From Bacteroidales bacterium (GTDB lineage Bacteria; Bacteroidota; Bacteroidia; Bacteroidales; UBA3824): a stretch of 57,131 nucleotides of DNA. Below, one piece after another: positions 26,676 to 35,981 of this stretch. The DNA lies in NCBI GenBank assembly GCA_017412115.1, contig JAFPYR010000015.1, positions 1 through 57,131 on the forward strand. The letters are read 5' to 3'. The translations under genes and the position numbers were made by a program. Under the pieces are notes generated by a model, which worked only from the letters and a program-made list of their open reading frames with translations, did no database searches and had not been told where the DNA came from. Within the stretch, counting starts at the first letter, position 1; every line of letters begins with the position of its first letter.

Positions 26676-28490
26676 ATGAATTTTGAAGAAATCGGTTTAA
26701 AAGAACCTATCGTTCAAGCCGTAAAAGATATGGGCTTTGAACAATTAACCCCTATTCAGGAAAAAACAATCCCCTTTATTATTAACGGCGGCGGTGATTT
26801 GATTGCTTTGGCGCAGACCGGAACGGGAAAAACTGCGGCTTTCGGACTGCCGGTTTTAAATATGATTGATGCTCAAAGCAAAGATACTCAAGTACTTGTA
26901 CTTTGTCCTACAAGAGAATTATGTCTTCAGATAACAGGAGATTTAAAGAATTTTTCTTCCAAAATGAAAGATTTGGAAGTTGTACCCGTTTACGGTGGTT
27001 CAAGTATTGAGACTCAAATCAAACAGTTGAAAAAGCGTTGTCAAATCGTTGTCGCAACTCCGGGCAGGGCTATTGATTTGATGGAACGTAAAGCATTGAA
27101 AATCAATTCTATAAAATGGCTTATTTTGGACGAAGCCGATGAAATGCTTTCGATGGGGTTTAAGGAGGATTTAGACCGGCTTTTGAATGAAACTCCTCAG
27201 GACAAAACTACGCTTTTGTTTTCTGCAACCATGCCCGCAGACATTGAGAGCATGGCACATAGTTATATGAAAAATCCTCAGGAAATAGCTGTCGCAAGAA
27301 AAAATATCGGTGCTGAAAATGTTGAACATCAATATTTTGTGGTTCGTTCAAAGGACAGATACGAGGCTTTGAAACGTATTGCCGATGTTAATCCTGATAT
27401 TTACGGTATAGTTTTTTGCCGTACGAGAATGGAATGCAAAGAGGTTGCCGACAAACTTATCGCTGACGGTTACAATGCTGATGCTTTGCACGGTGATTTA
27501 TCACAGGCTCAGAGGGATAATGTGATGCAACGTTTCAGAAGTAAACATCTTCAAATTTTGGTGGCAACTGATGTTGCAGCCCGCGGTCTTGATGTTAATG
27601 ATTTGTCGCACGTTATCAATTATAATCTTCCTGATGACCCTGAGGTTTATATTCACCGTTCGGGACGTACGGGAAGAGCCGGAAAGTCAGGCGTTTCCAT
27701 TTGTATTCTCCATTTAAGGGAGAAAAACAGAATGAGACTTATCGAAAAAGTCTGCAAAAAACAATTCGTTGCAAAACCGGTTCCAAGTGGTAAGGAAATA
27801 TGTGAAATTCAGTTGTTTAACCTTATTGACAAAATGAAAAGCGTTGAAATCGACGAAAAACAGATTTCTGCGTTTTCAGCTCAAATTGAGGAAAAACTTC
27901 AAGATATGTCAAGGGAAGAGCTTATCAAAAAATTCGTTTCATTGGAATTTAACCGTTTCCTTGATTATTACCGCAATGCAAAAGATATCAACGTTGATGA
28001 TAAGGACGATGAAAAAAACAAAAAACAACGTAAAGACAAATCTCCGAGAGAGGGTTTCAGAGAAAGAAATACGAAATATTCACGACTTTTTATTTCGTTA
28101 GGCTCTAAAGATAATATAGCTCCCTCTAAAATGATGGGATTTATTAACAGAATTGTTGATAACAGAGATGTTTCAATCGGAAGAATTGACATTATGAGAA
28201 ATTTCTCTTTCTTTGAGGTTGATGAGCCGCACGTTAATGAAGTCTTGTTAGCAATGCGTAATGCTAAATTTGACGGAGTTGCTGTCAGTGTTGAAAAAGC
28301 CATTTCTAATGGTATTAACGGTGGAAAAGGCGATTTTTCAAAGTCATTTTCAAAACACGATAAAGATAAAAGTTTTGCTGAAAGCCGTCGCGATAGAAAA
28401 CACGATAAAGGCAAAAAAGATAAAAAATCCCGCTCAGAGCGTTCAAGTATACGTTCTTTTGGAAGGGAACAAAAAAGAAACAAAAAATAA
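26676..28490 (+). CDS. DEAD-box ATP-dependent RNA helicase with DbpA-type RNA-binding domain
   Basis: A 604-residue cytosolic RNA helicase. All core motifs are present in order: Q motif (FEQLTPIQ), AQTGTGKT, PTRELCLQ, TPGR, DEAD, SAT (about 187-189), ARGLD and HRSGRTGRAG. Residues about 465-545 form a DbpA-like RNA-binding domain (YSRLFISLGSKDNIAPSKMMGFINRI, VSIGRIDIMRNFSFFEV). A Lys/Arg-rich tail (KKDKKSRSERSSIRSFGREQKRNKK) may add RNA affinity. Such DeaD/CshA-like enzymes aid ribosome assembly and mRNA turnover, often in the cold. It is a single gene with its own promoter and terminator. Confidence 0.93.
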   Translation: MNFEEIGLKEPIVQAVKDMGFEQLTPIQEKTIPFIINGGGDLIALAQTGTGKTAAFGLPVLNMIDAQSKDTQVLVLCPTRELCLQITGDLKNFSSKMKDLEVVPVYGGSSIETQIKQLKKRCQIVVATPGRAIDLMERKALKINSIKWLILDEADEMLSMGFKEDLDRLLNETPQDKTTLLFSATMPADIESMAHSYMKNPQEIAVARKNIGAENVEHQYFVVRSKDRYEALKRIADVNPDIYGIVFCRTRMECKEVADKLIADGYNADALHGDLSQAQRDNVMQRFRSKHLQILVATDVAARGLDVNDLSHVINYNLPDDPEVYIHRSGRTGRAGKSGVSICILHLREKNRMRLIEKVCKKQFVAKPVPSGKEICEIQLFNLIDKMKSVEIDEKQISAFSAQIEEKLQDMSREELIKKFVSLEFNRFLDYYRNAKDINVDDKDDEKNKKQRKDKSPREGFRERNTKYSRLFISLGSKDNIAPSKMMGFINRIVDNRDVSIGRIDIMRNFSFFEVDEPHVNEVLLAMRNAKFDGVAVSVEKAISNGINGGKGDFSKSFSKHDKDKSFAESRRDRKHDKGKKDKKSRSERSSIRSFGREQKRNKK

Positions 28491-28524
28491 AAAAAATGCG
28501 GGTTTTTAAGCCCGCATTTTTTTT
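28491..28524. terminator. Convergent bidirectional terminator
   Basis: AAAATGCGGG and CCCGCATTTT form a perfect stem with A's before and T's after, between the helicase and the leftward SNF2 gene. Confidence 0.88.
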
Positions 28525-28525
28525 A

Positions 28526-31500
28526 TTAAAACAATTCTTCTAATTCTTTGTTCGAGAGTTTTCCTAACCAAGCCTCACCAGTTGCAACGGTTAAATCGGC
28601 TAATTGTTTTTTGTCTTGAATCATTTTGTCAATTTTTTCCTCAAACGTGTTTTGTGTTATAAACCTATGAACCACAACGTTTTGATGCTGACCGATACGG
28701 TATGCGCGGTCAGTGGCTTGAGCCTCAACTGCCGGATTCCACCACAAATCGTAATGGATTACATGGTTTGCCGCCGTTAAATTTAGTCCCGTCCCGGCTG
28801 CTTTTAACGATAAAATGAAAATTTGATGCTGCTTTTGGGTTTGAAATTTTTCAACCATATTTTTGCGCTGTTCAATCGTGCAACCGCCGTGCAAAAACAA
28901 TGGTTTTTGTCCCGTTGCAGAATAAATCATTTCGGAAAGCATATCGCCCATTTCCTTAAACTGCGTGAAAACCAATGCTTTTTGTCCGTTTTCGATTATC
29001 GTTTCTATTAGCGACAAAAACATTTCGGATTTTCCTGAAAGTTCCGGCTTAAAATCTTGATTTTTTAGAAATAACGCCGGATGATTGCAGATTTGTTTCA
29101 ATGCTAAAATCATTTGCAGAATCAGACCCTGACGCTTGAATAAAGATTGAGAATCGGTTTGTTGAATTTCTTTTATGGCTTTCATCGCCTCTTCCAAAGT
29201 CTTGTCGTAAATCGCTGCTTGTGAGGCAGTTAATTGCGCAAATTCGTTTTGTTCAATTTTGTCGGGAAGGTCGCTGATAATAGTTTTGTCAGTTTTGAGA
29301 CGGCGCATCATAAAAGGTGAGGCAGCACGTTTCAAACGCTCTGCACAATTTTTGTCGCCGAGGTTCTGAATCGGATTAGCATACTGCTGCGAAAATTTTT
29401 TTATCGAACCGAAATAACCCGTATTAACAAAATTCATAATGCTCCACAATTCTGACAAGCGGTTTTCAACGGGCGTTCCAGAAAGCGCAACGTGAGAATC
29501 AGCCGGTATCGAAAAAGCCGCTTTCGTTTGCGCAGTTGTTTGATTTTTAATGTTTTGAGCCTCGTCAATAATCATTACTGCCCATTTTTGTTTTTTAAGT
29601 TTATCAAGGTCGGAACGCATAATGCCGTAAGTTGTCAGCAAAACGTCTGACGAAAAACTTTTGATGTTTCTGTCCGTGCCGTGATAGGTAAAAAATGTCA
29701 GCTCGGGCGCAAATTTCCGCATTTCGTTTTGCCAATTGCTGATTAAACCCGTGGGGACTACGACCAAAACTTTTTTCTTGTCTAAAATTTTATCGTTTTT
29801 GAGTTTTTGAAGAAACACTATGGTTTGCAAGGTTTTGCCAAGACCCATGTCGTCTGCCAAAATACTTCCGAAACCTAATTCGTAATTTCTGCAAAGCCAA
29901 TCGAAACCGCGCTTTTGATACGGTCTTAAAACAGCTTTAATATTTTCAGGGACAGGCGTTTGTGCTTGATTTTTGAGTTTTTTCAACAAGTCTTTTGCCG
30001 TTTTGTCAAATTTTATGGGCGTTGAATCGAATGTTTCCGACAATGCCGTTTGAAGGACCTGTGCCGGGGATAGTTTTGCCGGCGTTTCCATCACTTTTTT
30101 GATTCTTTCGATGTCGGACTCGTTGATGTAAAAATAATTTTGTTTTATTTTAATCAGTCCTGCTGCCGTTTTGTAAAGTTTTAAGAACTCGTCGTAACTG
30201 ATTAAATTATCGCCTAATGCCACTTGCCAATTAAAATCCAAAAGCTCGTCCAAACGGATATAAGATTTTGAATTAGAGGATTTTCCGATAATTTTCATGC
30301 TGACTCTCGGACGGAGAATTTGCTGCAAGGATTTAGGCAGCATTATTTTAACGCCTAAAAGTCTGAGCGAGGGAGCAATTGAGAGCAGAAATTCCGAAAT
30401 TTTTGCCAGATCATAAATTATCGGTTCTGATGCGTTATGATTGATGTAATCTTCAAAACCTGTTATAAATGAGGAAATTAACGAAATCTCTTTTAAAATT
30501 TTGAATTTTACCGTCCCGTATTTTTCGTCTTTTAAAATTTTGTTGAGCATGATAGTTTCTTTCTTGATTTCGACGGCGATTTCAAGTGAAAAAACTTCGT
30601 TGTTTTTCTCGCTCGTGATAATCTGATAACCGTATTCATGCGAATTGAAAAATAATCGGTCTGTCCATGCTTTGATGCTGCCCGGAATCTCGGTTTCGCC
30701 GACGTTGGAAAATTTTTGCGGTTTTAATGCGAATATAAATTCCAAAATCTCGTCGTCTTTATCGGGATTTGAAATATTTTTTATCAAAAAATCAAGTATT
30801 AACGAAACCAATAATTCTGCCCGGTGTTTTATCGGAAAATATTTTCTTGCTCCGGGAAGTTTTGCGGAAATAAAATTAGGCGGAATTATATTGTCCAAAC
30901 TTTCCAAAACTTTTTCAACGGCACTGTCAATTCTTGTGGCAAACCATTCTACGGAAAAAGTTTTTTGAGGCCTCAAGAAAACTTTCGGCGCAAAATTTCC
31001 GCCCGCCAAAAGATAAAGCGTGCAGATAAGTGCTTGATTCAAAGCCGTTACCGATGGCGAAAAATCTTCCAAATAATCTTGCGGAATATAGAAAACCTCC
31101 GGCAAAATTTCATCAAAATTCCAAAGTGTTTGGGTTTCTAATTCTGAAATCGAAAAACTCAAATCACTTTCTACAAATATTTGTAAATCAGTGTTATGAT
31201 TGATTTTTTTAGTTTTGTTTTTGGTGTAAGGCGTTAAGAAAAAGTCTGATTTTTTCTCTAAAATTTTGGTTGCCGTTTTTGCAATTTTTGAGATTTCGCT
31301 GTTGTATTTCGTTAAAAAATTAGCGTTAGGATAAAACGGCGTTTCTTTTGGCAAAATATTACTAATAGCCCTGAGATTATCGTTGATTAAAGAAAAATCA
31401 GGTCTTATAAATTCTTGAATTTTTAGTTCATTCTTCTCCTTTTCTAATAATACCGAAATGTTTTCGACTTCGGTAATATCGCTTGTGTCGATTGTAAGAC

Positions 31501-32002
31501 CGCGTTTTTGAAGTTCCTCGATTAAATCTATACCGTGAAGTGAGAAAACCAAAAACGGATTGTTGTCGATTTCGCGGCTTATAGTGTAAATGACGGCGGC
31601 AAGATGCTTGCACGGAACGGCATAATCCGAACAATCACATTCCATAGCAAGGTCTGACCATTTTTTAGGAAAGACTTTAAGCCCTGATTTTTGGGCAATT
31701 GTGAGTATTTCGGGGTCGAGCTCCCGATTCAATAGTTTGGAAATTATGGCCGGTTTTTCTTTCAGGCGTGAAATAAAATCCTCAAATCTTGATTCGTCGA
31801 ATTTAGGAATCTCGATTTTAACGAAATAATTCCACGAACCTTGAACCGTAGCGGAAATTTTGTTGCCGGAAATTTCCATTTTTTTTACTTTGCCGGCTTT
31901 TGCATAAGCCGAACCTCTTGGTATTCTGTTGGCGTTGTCGATGTTAGACAAGGCTTTGAGCCATTCTTCTCCCCACCATGTCTTTCCGAAAAATTTTGCC
32001 AT
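28526..32002 (-). CDS. SNF2-family DEAD/DEAH-box helicase with SWIM zinc finger
   Basis: A 1158-residue cytosolic DNA translocase. The N-terminal FFGKTWWGEEWLKAL motif and the SWIM zinc finger (Cys122, Cys124, Cys131, His133) are typical of bacterial SWIM-SNF2 proteins. A middle region of about 500 residues is poorly conserved. The SNF2 ATPase starts at about 690: SILADDMGLGKTLQT (Walker A, about 718), IIDEAQNIKN (about 810) and SGTPVENRLSELWS. The helicase C-lobe has FLHGGCTIEQRK and QATDRAYRIGQHQNVVVHRFI. It probably remodels protein-DNA complexes during transcription or repair. No restriction or DISARM/Zorya-type defence genes flank it, so a defence role is not supported here. Confidence 0.9.
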   Translation of the reverse strand: MAKFFGKTWWGEEWLKALSNIDNANRIPRGSAYAKAGKVKKMEISGNKISATVQGSWNYFVKIEIPKFDESRFEDFISRLKEKPAIISKLLNRELDPEILTIAQKSGLKVFPKKWSDLAMECDCSDYAVPCKHLAAVIYTISREIDNNPFLVFSLHGIDLIEELQKRGLTIDTSDITEVENISVLLEKEKNELKIQEFIRPDFSLINDNLRAISNILPKETPFYPNANFLTKYNSEISKIAKTATKILEKKSDFFLTPYTKNKTKKINHNTDLQIFVESDLSFSISELETQTLWNFDEILPEVFYIPQDYLEDFSPSVTALNQALICTLYLLAGGNFAPKVFLRPQKTFSVEWFATRIDSAVEKVLESLDNIIPPNFISAKLPGARKYFPIKHRAELLVSLILDFLIKNISNPDKDDEILEFIFALKPQKFSNVGETEIPGSIKAWTDRLFFNSHEYGYQIITSEKNNEVFSLEIAVEIKKETIMLNKILKDEKYGTVKFKILKEISLISSFITGFEDYINHNASEPIIYDLAKISEFLLSIAPSLRLLGVKIMLPKSLQQILRPRVSMKIIGKSSNSKSYIRLDELLDFNWQVALGDNLISYDEFLKLYKTAAGLIKIKQNYFYINESDIERIKKVMETPAKLSPAQVLQTALSETFDSTPIKFDKTAKDLLKKLKNQAQTPVPENIKAVLRPYQKRGFDWLCRNYELGFGSILADDMGLGKTLQTIVFLQKLKNDKILDKKKVLVVVPTGLISNWQNEMRKFAPELTFFTYHGTDRNIKSFSSDVLLTTYGIMRSDLDKLKKQKWAVMIIDEAQNIKNQTTAQTKAAFSIPADSHVALSGTPVENRLSELWSIMNFVNTGYFGSIKKFSQQYANPIQNLGDKNCAERLKRAASPFMMRRLKTDKTIISDLPDKIEQNEFAQLTASQAAIYDKTLEEAMKAIKEIQQTDSQSLFKRQGLILQMILALKQICNHPALFLKNQDFKPELSGKSEMFLSLIETIIENGQKALVFTQFKEMGDMLSEMIYSATGQKPLFLHGGCTIEQRKNMVEKFQTQKQHQIFILSLKAAGTGLNLTAANHVIHYDLWWNPAVEAQATDRAYRIGQHQNVVVHRFITQNTFEEKIDKMIQDKKQLADLTVATGEAWLGKLSNKELEELF

Positions 32003-32036
32003 TTTTTTCTTTTGTTAATCGTTTTTTTTCAAGGCG

Positions 32037-32044
32037 CAAAGGTA
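32037..32044 (-). promoter_or_regulatory. Putative -7 box (TACCTTTG) for the SNF2 gene
   Basis: It matches TAnnTTTG on the reverse strand, 34 nt upstream of the SNF2 ATG. Confidence 0.5.
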
Positions 32045-32234
32045 AAAATATTTTTTAAGTTTTTTTTGCATTTTTGTAAAAAAAAATAGTGAGTTTTCTC
32101 TCATTACTTTTATTACTTTGCGTAGGAAAATTTTTCAAGTACCGCGCCCTAAAAAATAGGTGAACGTTGGTAGTGAAAAAAATATTTTTTTCAAAAAAAG
32201 AGCATTAAAAATTTGTTTTATAAAAAATAATCTT

Positions 32235-32242
32235 TAAATTTG
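32235..32242 (+). promoter_or_regulatory. Putative -7 box (TAAATTTG) for the pspA-like gene
   Basis: It matches TAnnTTTG and lies 34 nt upstream of the start. Confidence 0.55.
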
Positions 32243-32276
32243 AGCGATAAAATTATTAAATAAAGCCAAAATCACT

Positions 32277-33131
32277 ATGGGAATATTTCAAAGATTATTC
32301 AGATGGGGCAAGTCCGAGGTAAACGATGCCATGGACAGCCTTGAAGACCCGGTAAAAATGACTGCCGAAGGTATAAGAGAACTTGAGAAAAAACTTGACG
32401 ATAGCATAAAAGCATTGGCTCAAGTTAAAGCAAGTTGTATCGGTGCTAAAAACGAACTCGACAAAGCAAAACAAGAAAGTGTCGATTACGAAAATAAGGC
32501 TATGATGTTTCTCAAGGCTGTTGAAGCCGGAAAAATGCAGCAAAGCGAGGCTGATAAATTAGCAACGCAGTGTCTTGAGAAAAAGAGTCAGAAACTTCAG
32601 CAGATTCCTACTTTGGAGGCTAATTATCAGAAGTATCAGGCTGCGGTCAACAAAATTGAAGATTCCGTTAAAGTTCTTAAAACCAATATCGAAAAATGGA
32701 AATCGGAATCCAAAATGCTCAAAGCCCGTGCTAAAGTGGCAGAGGCTACGGTTAATGTGAACAAACAACTTGCCGGCATAGATTCAAGCGATACGATTGC
32801 AATGCTTGAAAAGATGAAGGAAAAAGTAGATCAGCAGGAAGCTTTAGCGGATTCTTATTTGGAGATTTCGCAAGATTCCAACGAACGTGATATTGATAGC
32901 GCACTCGCCTCTATCGGCGGCAGCGTTCAGGCTCAATCTGATTTGGCAGCATTAAAAGCCAAAATGTCAGAGACCAAAGCTATTGAATCGCAAGTTGAGG
33001 ATGCTAAAGCTATCAGCAACGGTTCAGTATCGGATTTGGACGCTTTGAAACAGAAAATGGCTGAAAAACAGACCGTTTCAAATGATTCAGAACGCCCTAT
33101 GCAGCAAGCTGATCAATCTCCGCTGGAATAA
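32277..33131 (+). CDS. PspA/IM30 (ESCRT-III-like) family membrane-stress protein
   Basis: A 284-residue peripheral membrane protein. It starts with the amphipathic helix MGIFQRLFRWGKSEVNDAMD, typical of PspA/Vipp1, followed by the long coiled-coil hairpin (about 25-200; EDPVKMTAEGIRELEKKLD) and shorter helices. A Gln/Ser-rich C-terminus extends beyond the usual 220-260 residues. The family polymerises on damaged inner membranes and maintains the proton motive force. No PspF/B/C genes are present; the next gene encodes a single-TM coiled-coil protein that could act as partner. The two are separated by a terminator. Confidence 0.9.
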   Translation: MGIFQRLFRWGKSEVNDAMDSLEDPVKMTAEGIRELEKKLDDSIKALAQVKASCIGAKNELDKAKQESVDYENKAMMFLKAVEAGKMQQSEADKLATQCLEKKSQKLQQIPTLEANYQKYQAAVNKIEDSVKVLKTNIEKWKSESKMLKARAKVAEATVNVNKQLAGIDSSDTIAMLEKMKEKVDQQEALADSYLEISQDSNERDIDSALASIGGSVQAQSDLAALKAKMSETKAIESQVEDAKAISNGSVSDLDALKQKMAEKQTVSNDSERPMQQADQSPLE

Positions 33132-33152
33132 TTTTTTTTCATTTGGAAATTT

Positions 33153-33200
33153 GCCCATAGCGCATTTTAAAGAAAAAGGAATGCGTTATGGGGTTTTTTT
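33153..33200 (+). terminator. Terminator after the pspA-like gene
   Basis: CCCATAGCGCATT pairs with AATGCGTTATGGG and is followed by T's. It may be partly read through into the next gene, which starts 26 nt later. Confidence 0.75.
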
Positions 33201-33225
33201 TGATATAGTTTTTTAGAAAAATATA

Positions 33226-33726
33226 ATGACGTTTTACGAGATTTCAATAGATTTAGATAAAAGATACAAAACATGGTCGTCCGCTCGGAAGGCTTGGATT
33301 GTAATCGGAATTTTAACTTTGATTATTTTTTTGCTTTTGAGTATAGGTTTATGCTTGTATTTCAATTATCAGCGTTCTCAGACTGAGGTTTATTACGAAA
33401 AACTTTTGGAAAAATCCAAACAAAATTTTTATCTTCAGAGTATTGCTAATTCCAATCTTGAAAAAAAACTTCAGGATATGTCTTTGCGGCTTGCAGAGCT
33501 GAAAAATTCAACTATCGAATTGGAAAGAATGTTTAAGGAACTTTCTGAAGAAAAAGTTTCGTTGGAGGAAATCCGCCGTCAAATGGAATCCGGTCTTAAA
33601 AATACCCGTTCACAACTTGATAAAATGCAGTATTCAGTTAATTATTTGATAGAGCAGCGGAAAAAAGTAATCACGGATACAAGGGATGAAATAATTTATG
33701 AAAAATCCGATACGCACGGAAAATAA
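33226..33726 (+). CDS. Hypothetical single-TM coiled-coil protein
   Basis: 166 residues, no family recognised. A short cytosolic N-terminus (YEISIDLDKRYKTWSSARKA) is followed by one TM helix (about 25-48, WIVIGILTLIIFLLLSIGLC). A continuous coiled coil with Leu/Glu/Lys heptads covers about 60-145, and the tail is charged. No signal cleavage site is seen. Its place directly after a PspA-like gene suggests a membrane-stress or envelope role, but that rests on position alone. Confidence 0.62.
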   Translation: MTFYEISIDLDKRYKTWSSARKAWIVIGILTLIIFLLLSIGLCLYFNYQRSQTEVYYEKLLEKSKQNFYLQSIANSNLEKKLQDMSLRLAELKNSTIELERMFKELSEEKVSLEEIRRQMESGLKNTRSQLDKMQYSVNYLIEQRKKVITDTRDEIIYEKSDTHGK

Positions 33727-33737
33727 TTTTTTTTTAC

Positions 33738-33778
33738 AAAAAAGGTTGTCAATAAAAAAATTGACAACCTTTTTTTTC
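33738..33778. terminator. Convergent bidirectional terminator
   Basis: AAAGGTTGTCAAT and ATTGACAACCTTT form a perfect stem with A's before and T's after, between two convergent genes. Confidence 0.88.
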
Positions 33779-33785
33779 GTTTTTT

Positions 33786-35966
33786 TTAGTGAATAAATTC
33801 GCCTTTGTCGTTTATGATTATGTAACAAGGAGCGTTTTCTTGAGTAACGGGAGAGTCCATGGAATTGAAATTTCCGAGGATGTTGATGCTTTCCGTATTG
33901 ATTTTAAACGCTTTAACAGCGAATAAATCTTTGTCGGTTTTGTAAGTTTTGCAAGAGATTTCTGAAGGAGAGATTTTAACAGCGGCGATGTTGGAGCCGG
34001 CTTTTTGAGAATCATTTCCTGCTTTAATTTCTTTGAAACTGCAAATTATGATGTTGTTTTCACCCATTTTGATAATGTCGGTAACCTTGCCTTTTAAGTT
34101 GAAGGTTTGTGACAAAACGGAAGAATTTTTCTGACCTAATGTAACGGTTTCTACAATGCAGTCATCGTCTTTTTCTGTTGAAAAATTACCGTTGTTGCCT
34201 TTTAATACAACACTTGCAACTTCATTGATTTCGTCGTAACAAACAACTGTCGGATAAAGAGTTGATGTTAAATCGGTTTTTGAGGTTTGTTTACCGTTGT
34301 TGTCAAGTTTTATGACTGAGGTTTTGCAACCCGAGGCTGAAGAATTTCCTACGAGAACTAAAATTCCCGAAAAGTTTGAAGGAATTATTCTTACGACATT
34401 GTTTTCTCCGGTGGGTGCGGCATTGAGGTTAGTAAACCAAACGGGTGTGCCGTTAGCATCGATTTTTGCAACAAAACCGTTTGAATTTGTGGCAGAAGTT
34501 TTCACATAACCTGCCGCATAACGGTTTCCGTTGTCGTCTTTAATCGTATAAACCGTATTGCAAGAGCCTGTTGCAGCCTCTGAAAAAGGTGTAAATTTAG
34601 CCTCTAAATTTATTTTTTTGCCTTGAACGGTTACCTCTTCTCCTACGGGATAGAGCTGATTAACAGCGTATTTTTGAAAATTGTTGATATTCGTATCTTC
34701 AATAGTGTTAATCTTGGCTAATTCTTCTTTTTCGTAGGACGAGAATTTCGTTTTGCCACCGTAAAGACTGTTTACGAGTTGTTCCTGTTTTGAAATATTC
34801 TTGTCGCTTATTCTTTCTTTCAAAACTTTAAGGGCTTTTTTCGTTGTTTCAGCTTGAGAGTAAAGGTCGTAATAATAATTTGCTTTGCTCTCTAACGATT
34901 CGTTGAACGAAGCCGGATTGTTGATATTGTTAGCACTGCGCATCGAAGCGATTTGAAAATTAGCTTTGTCCGTTTCGTATTTTATACTTGCCGAAAGCAA
35001 AGACTCATAATCGTATTTTTCGGTGAGGTTTACGAGTTTGTTTTTAATCGTAACTTCCTGAATACTATCTGTTTCAGCTTGAGATTCTTTCAAAGCTACA
35101 ACTCTTGCCCTTAAATTTTTGATTTCTTGTTCGCCGCCGTCTTTGAGCGTATTAATATCCCCGTCCATCAGTTTGAAAGCGTCTTTTACCCAAGATTGAT
35201 AATCCCAAATCGTAATTTCGGGTTTTAAAAAGTCGCTTGAGGTCAAACCTTCAAGACGGTAAGTTGCGATTTTTGTGATTTTAAGATTTTGATTATAATT
35301 TTTAATCGGATAATTTCCCAAAGCGGTCTTGAACTCGTTGAAAAAATAAATCACCGAATCATAGTTTTGTGACAAATCTTTCATCTGTTGTTTGTATTCG
35401 CCAGTACTTGTCAGGAGTAGGTTTTTGTAATTGCTCTGACGTGCCACTATCGACTTGTAAGTATCAAGACAGGTGTTGTATTTGCTTACCGTGCTGTTAT
35501 AATTGTTTATAATTGCGGTAACGTTTTTCTCGTATTCGAGAACTTTGTCACTTATTTTTTGAATGTAATTCAAAACTGCTTGTTGGTCAAGGTCGTCTAT
35601 TGAGGAAGTAATGTTGAAATTTCCGTAATATGTTTTGTTCTTTTTAACTTCCTTTTCGTCAGCGTTAATTTTGCTTTTTGCCAAACCGAGATACAGTTTT
35701 GTGTTGTAAATAAGGCGTTTTACGTACTGATAATTCAGAAACGGATCTTCTTCCTTGAGCCAGTTCCACTGAATAGCCCCGATTTGAAGGTATGTATTCG
35801 GAAATTCAGGATTATTTTTTTGAAATTCAGATAGTTTCAAAACGCTGTGTTCTACGGGTTCTTTGCCTATACGGTCAAAAATGTCTTTGTATTTTAATCT
35901 GCGTTGAGCAAAGACGTTGGAGGCAACCGCAGCTAATATTATTAAAATAAAAATTCTTTTCATCAT
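33786..35966 (-). CDS. Hypothetical exported protein with helical N-half and propeller-like C-half
   Basis: 726 residues. A signal peptide (MMKRIFILIILAAVASNVFAQ) is followed by about 410 residues of mostly helical, TPR-like or coiled-coil sequence (VEHSVLKLSEFQKNNPEFPNTYLQIGAIQW, then long Tyr/Asn/Lys-rich helices). Residues about 450-726 show repeating beta strands with NGFVAKIDANGTPVWF and CKTSVIKLDNNGKQ, as in SBBP-type beta-propellers. No sorting tail or lipobox is present, so it is probably periplasmic. It follows the OmpA/PD40 gene by 15 nt, so the two probably act in one envelope complex. No family name is claimed. Confidence 0.68.
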   Translation of the reverse strand: MMKRIFILIILAAVASNVFAQRRLKYKDIFDRIGKEPVEHSVLKLSEFQKNNPEFPNTYLQIGAIQWNWLKEEDPFLNYQYVKRLIYNTKLYLGLAKSKINADEKEVKKNKTYYGNFNITSSIDDLDQQAVLNYIQKISDKVLEYEKNVTAIINNYNSTVSKYNTCLDTYKSIVARQSNYKNLLLTSTGEYKQQMKDLSQNYDSVIYFFNEFKTALGNYPIKNYNQNLKITKIATYRLEGLTSSDFLKPEITIWDYQSWVKDAFKLMDGDINTLKDGGEQEIKNLRARVVALKESQAETDSIQEVTIKNKLVNLTEKYDYESLLSASIKYETDKANFQIASMRSANNINNPASFNESLESKANYYYDLYSQAETTKKALKVLKERISDKNISKQEQLVNSLYGGKTKFSSYEKEELAKINTIEDTNINNFQKYAVNQLYPVGEEVTVQGKKINLEAKFTPFSEAATGSCNTVYTIKDDNGNRYAAGYVKTSATNSNGFVAKIDANGTPVWFTNLNAAPTGENNVVRIIPSNFSGILVLVGNSSASGCKTSVIKLDNNGKQTSKTDLTSTLYPTVVCYDEINEVASVVLKGNNGNFSTEKDDDCIVETVTLGQKNSSVLSQTFNLKGKVTDIIKMGENNIIICSFKEIKAGNDSQKAGSNIAAVKISPSEISCKTYKTDKDLFAVKAFKINTESINILGNFNSMDSPVTQENAPCYIIINDKGEFIH

Positions 35967-35981
35967 GATTCTAAAGTTTTA

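Larger units (their letters stand above)
32003..32276. other. Divergent intergenic region with promoter boxes and a possible small transcript
   Basis: The region holds TACCTTTG (reverse strand, 32037-32044) for the SNF2 gene and TAAATTTG (32235-32242) for the pspA-like gene. Between them TTACTTTG (32112-32119) precedes a less AT-rich patch, GTACCGCGCCCTAAAAAATAGG, and a perfect 18-bp palindrome GAAAAAAATATTTTTTTC. No reading frame is convincing. Confidence 0.45.

Noticed and set aside
28526..32002. Anti-phage defence system (SNF2-containing, such as DISARM)
   Set aside because: No methyltransferase, nuclease or other defence gene flanks it.
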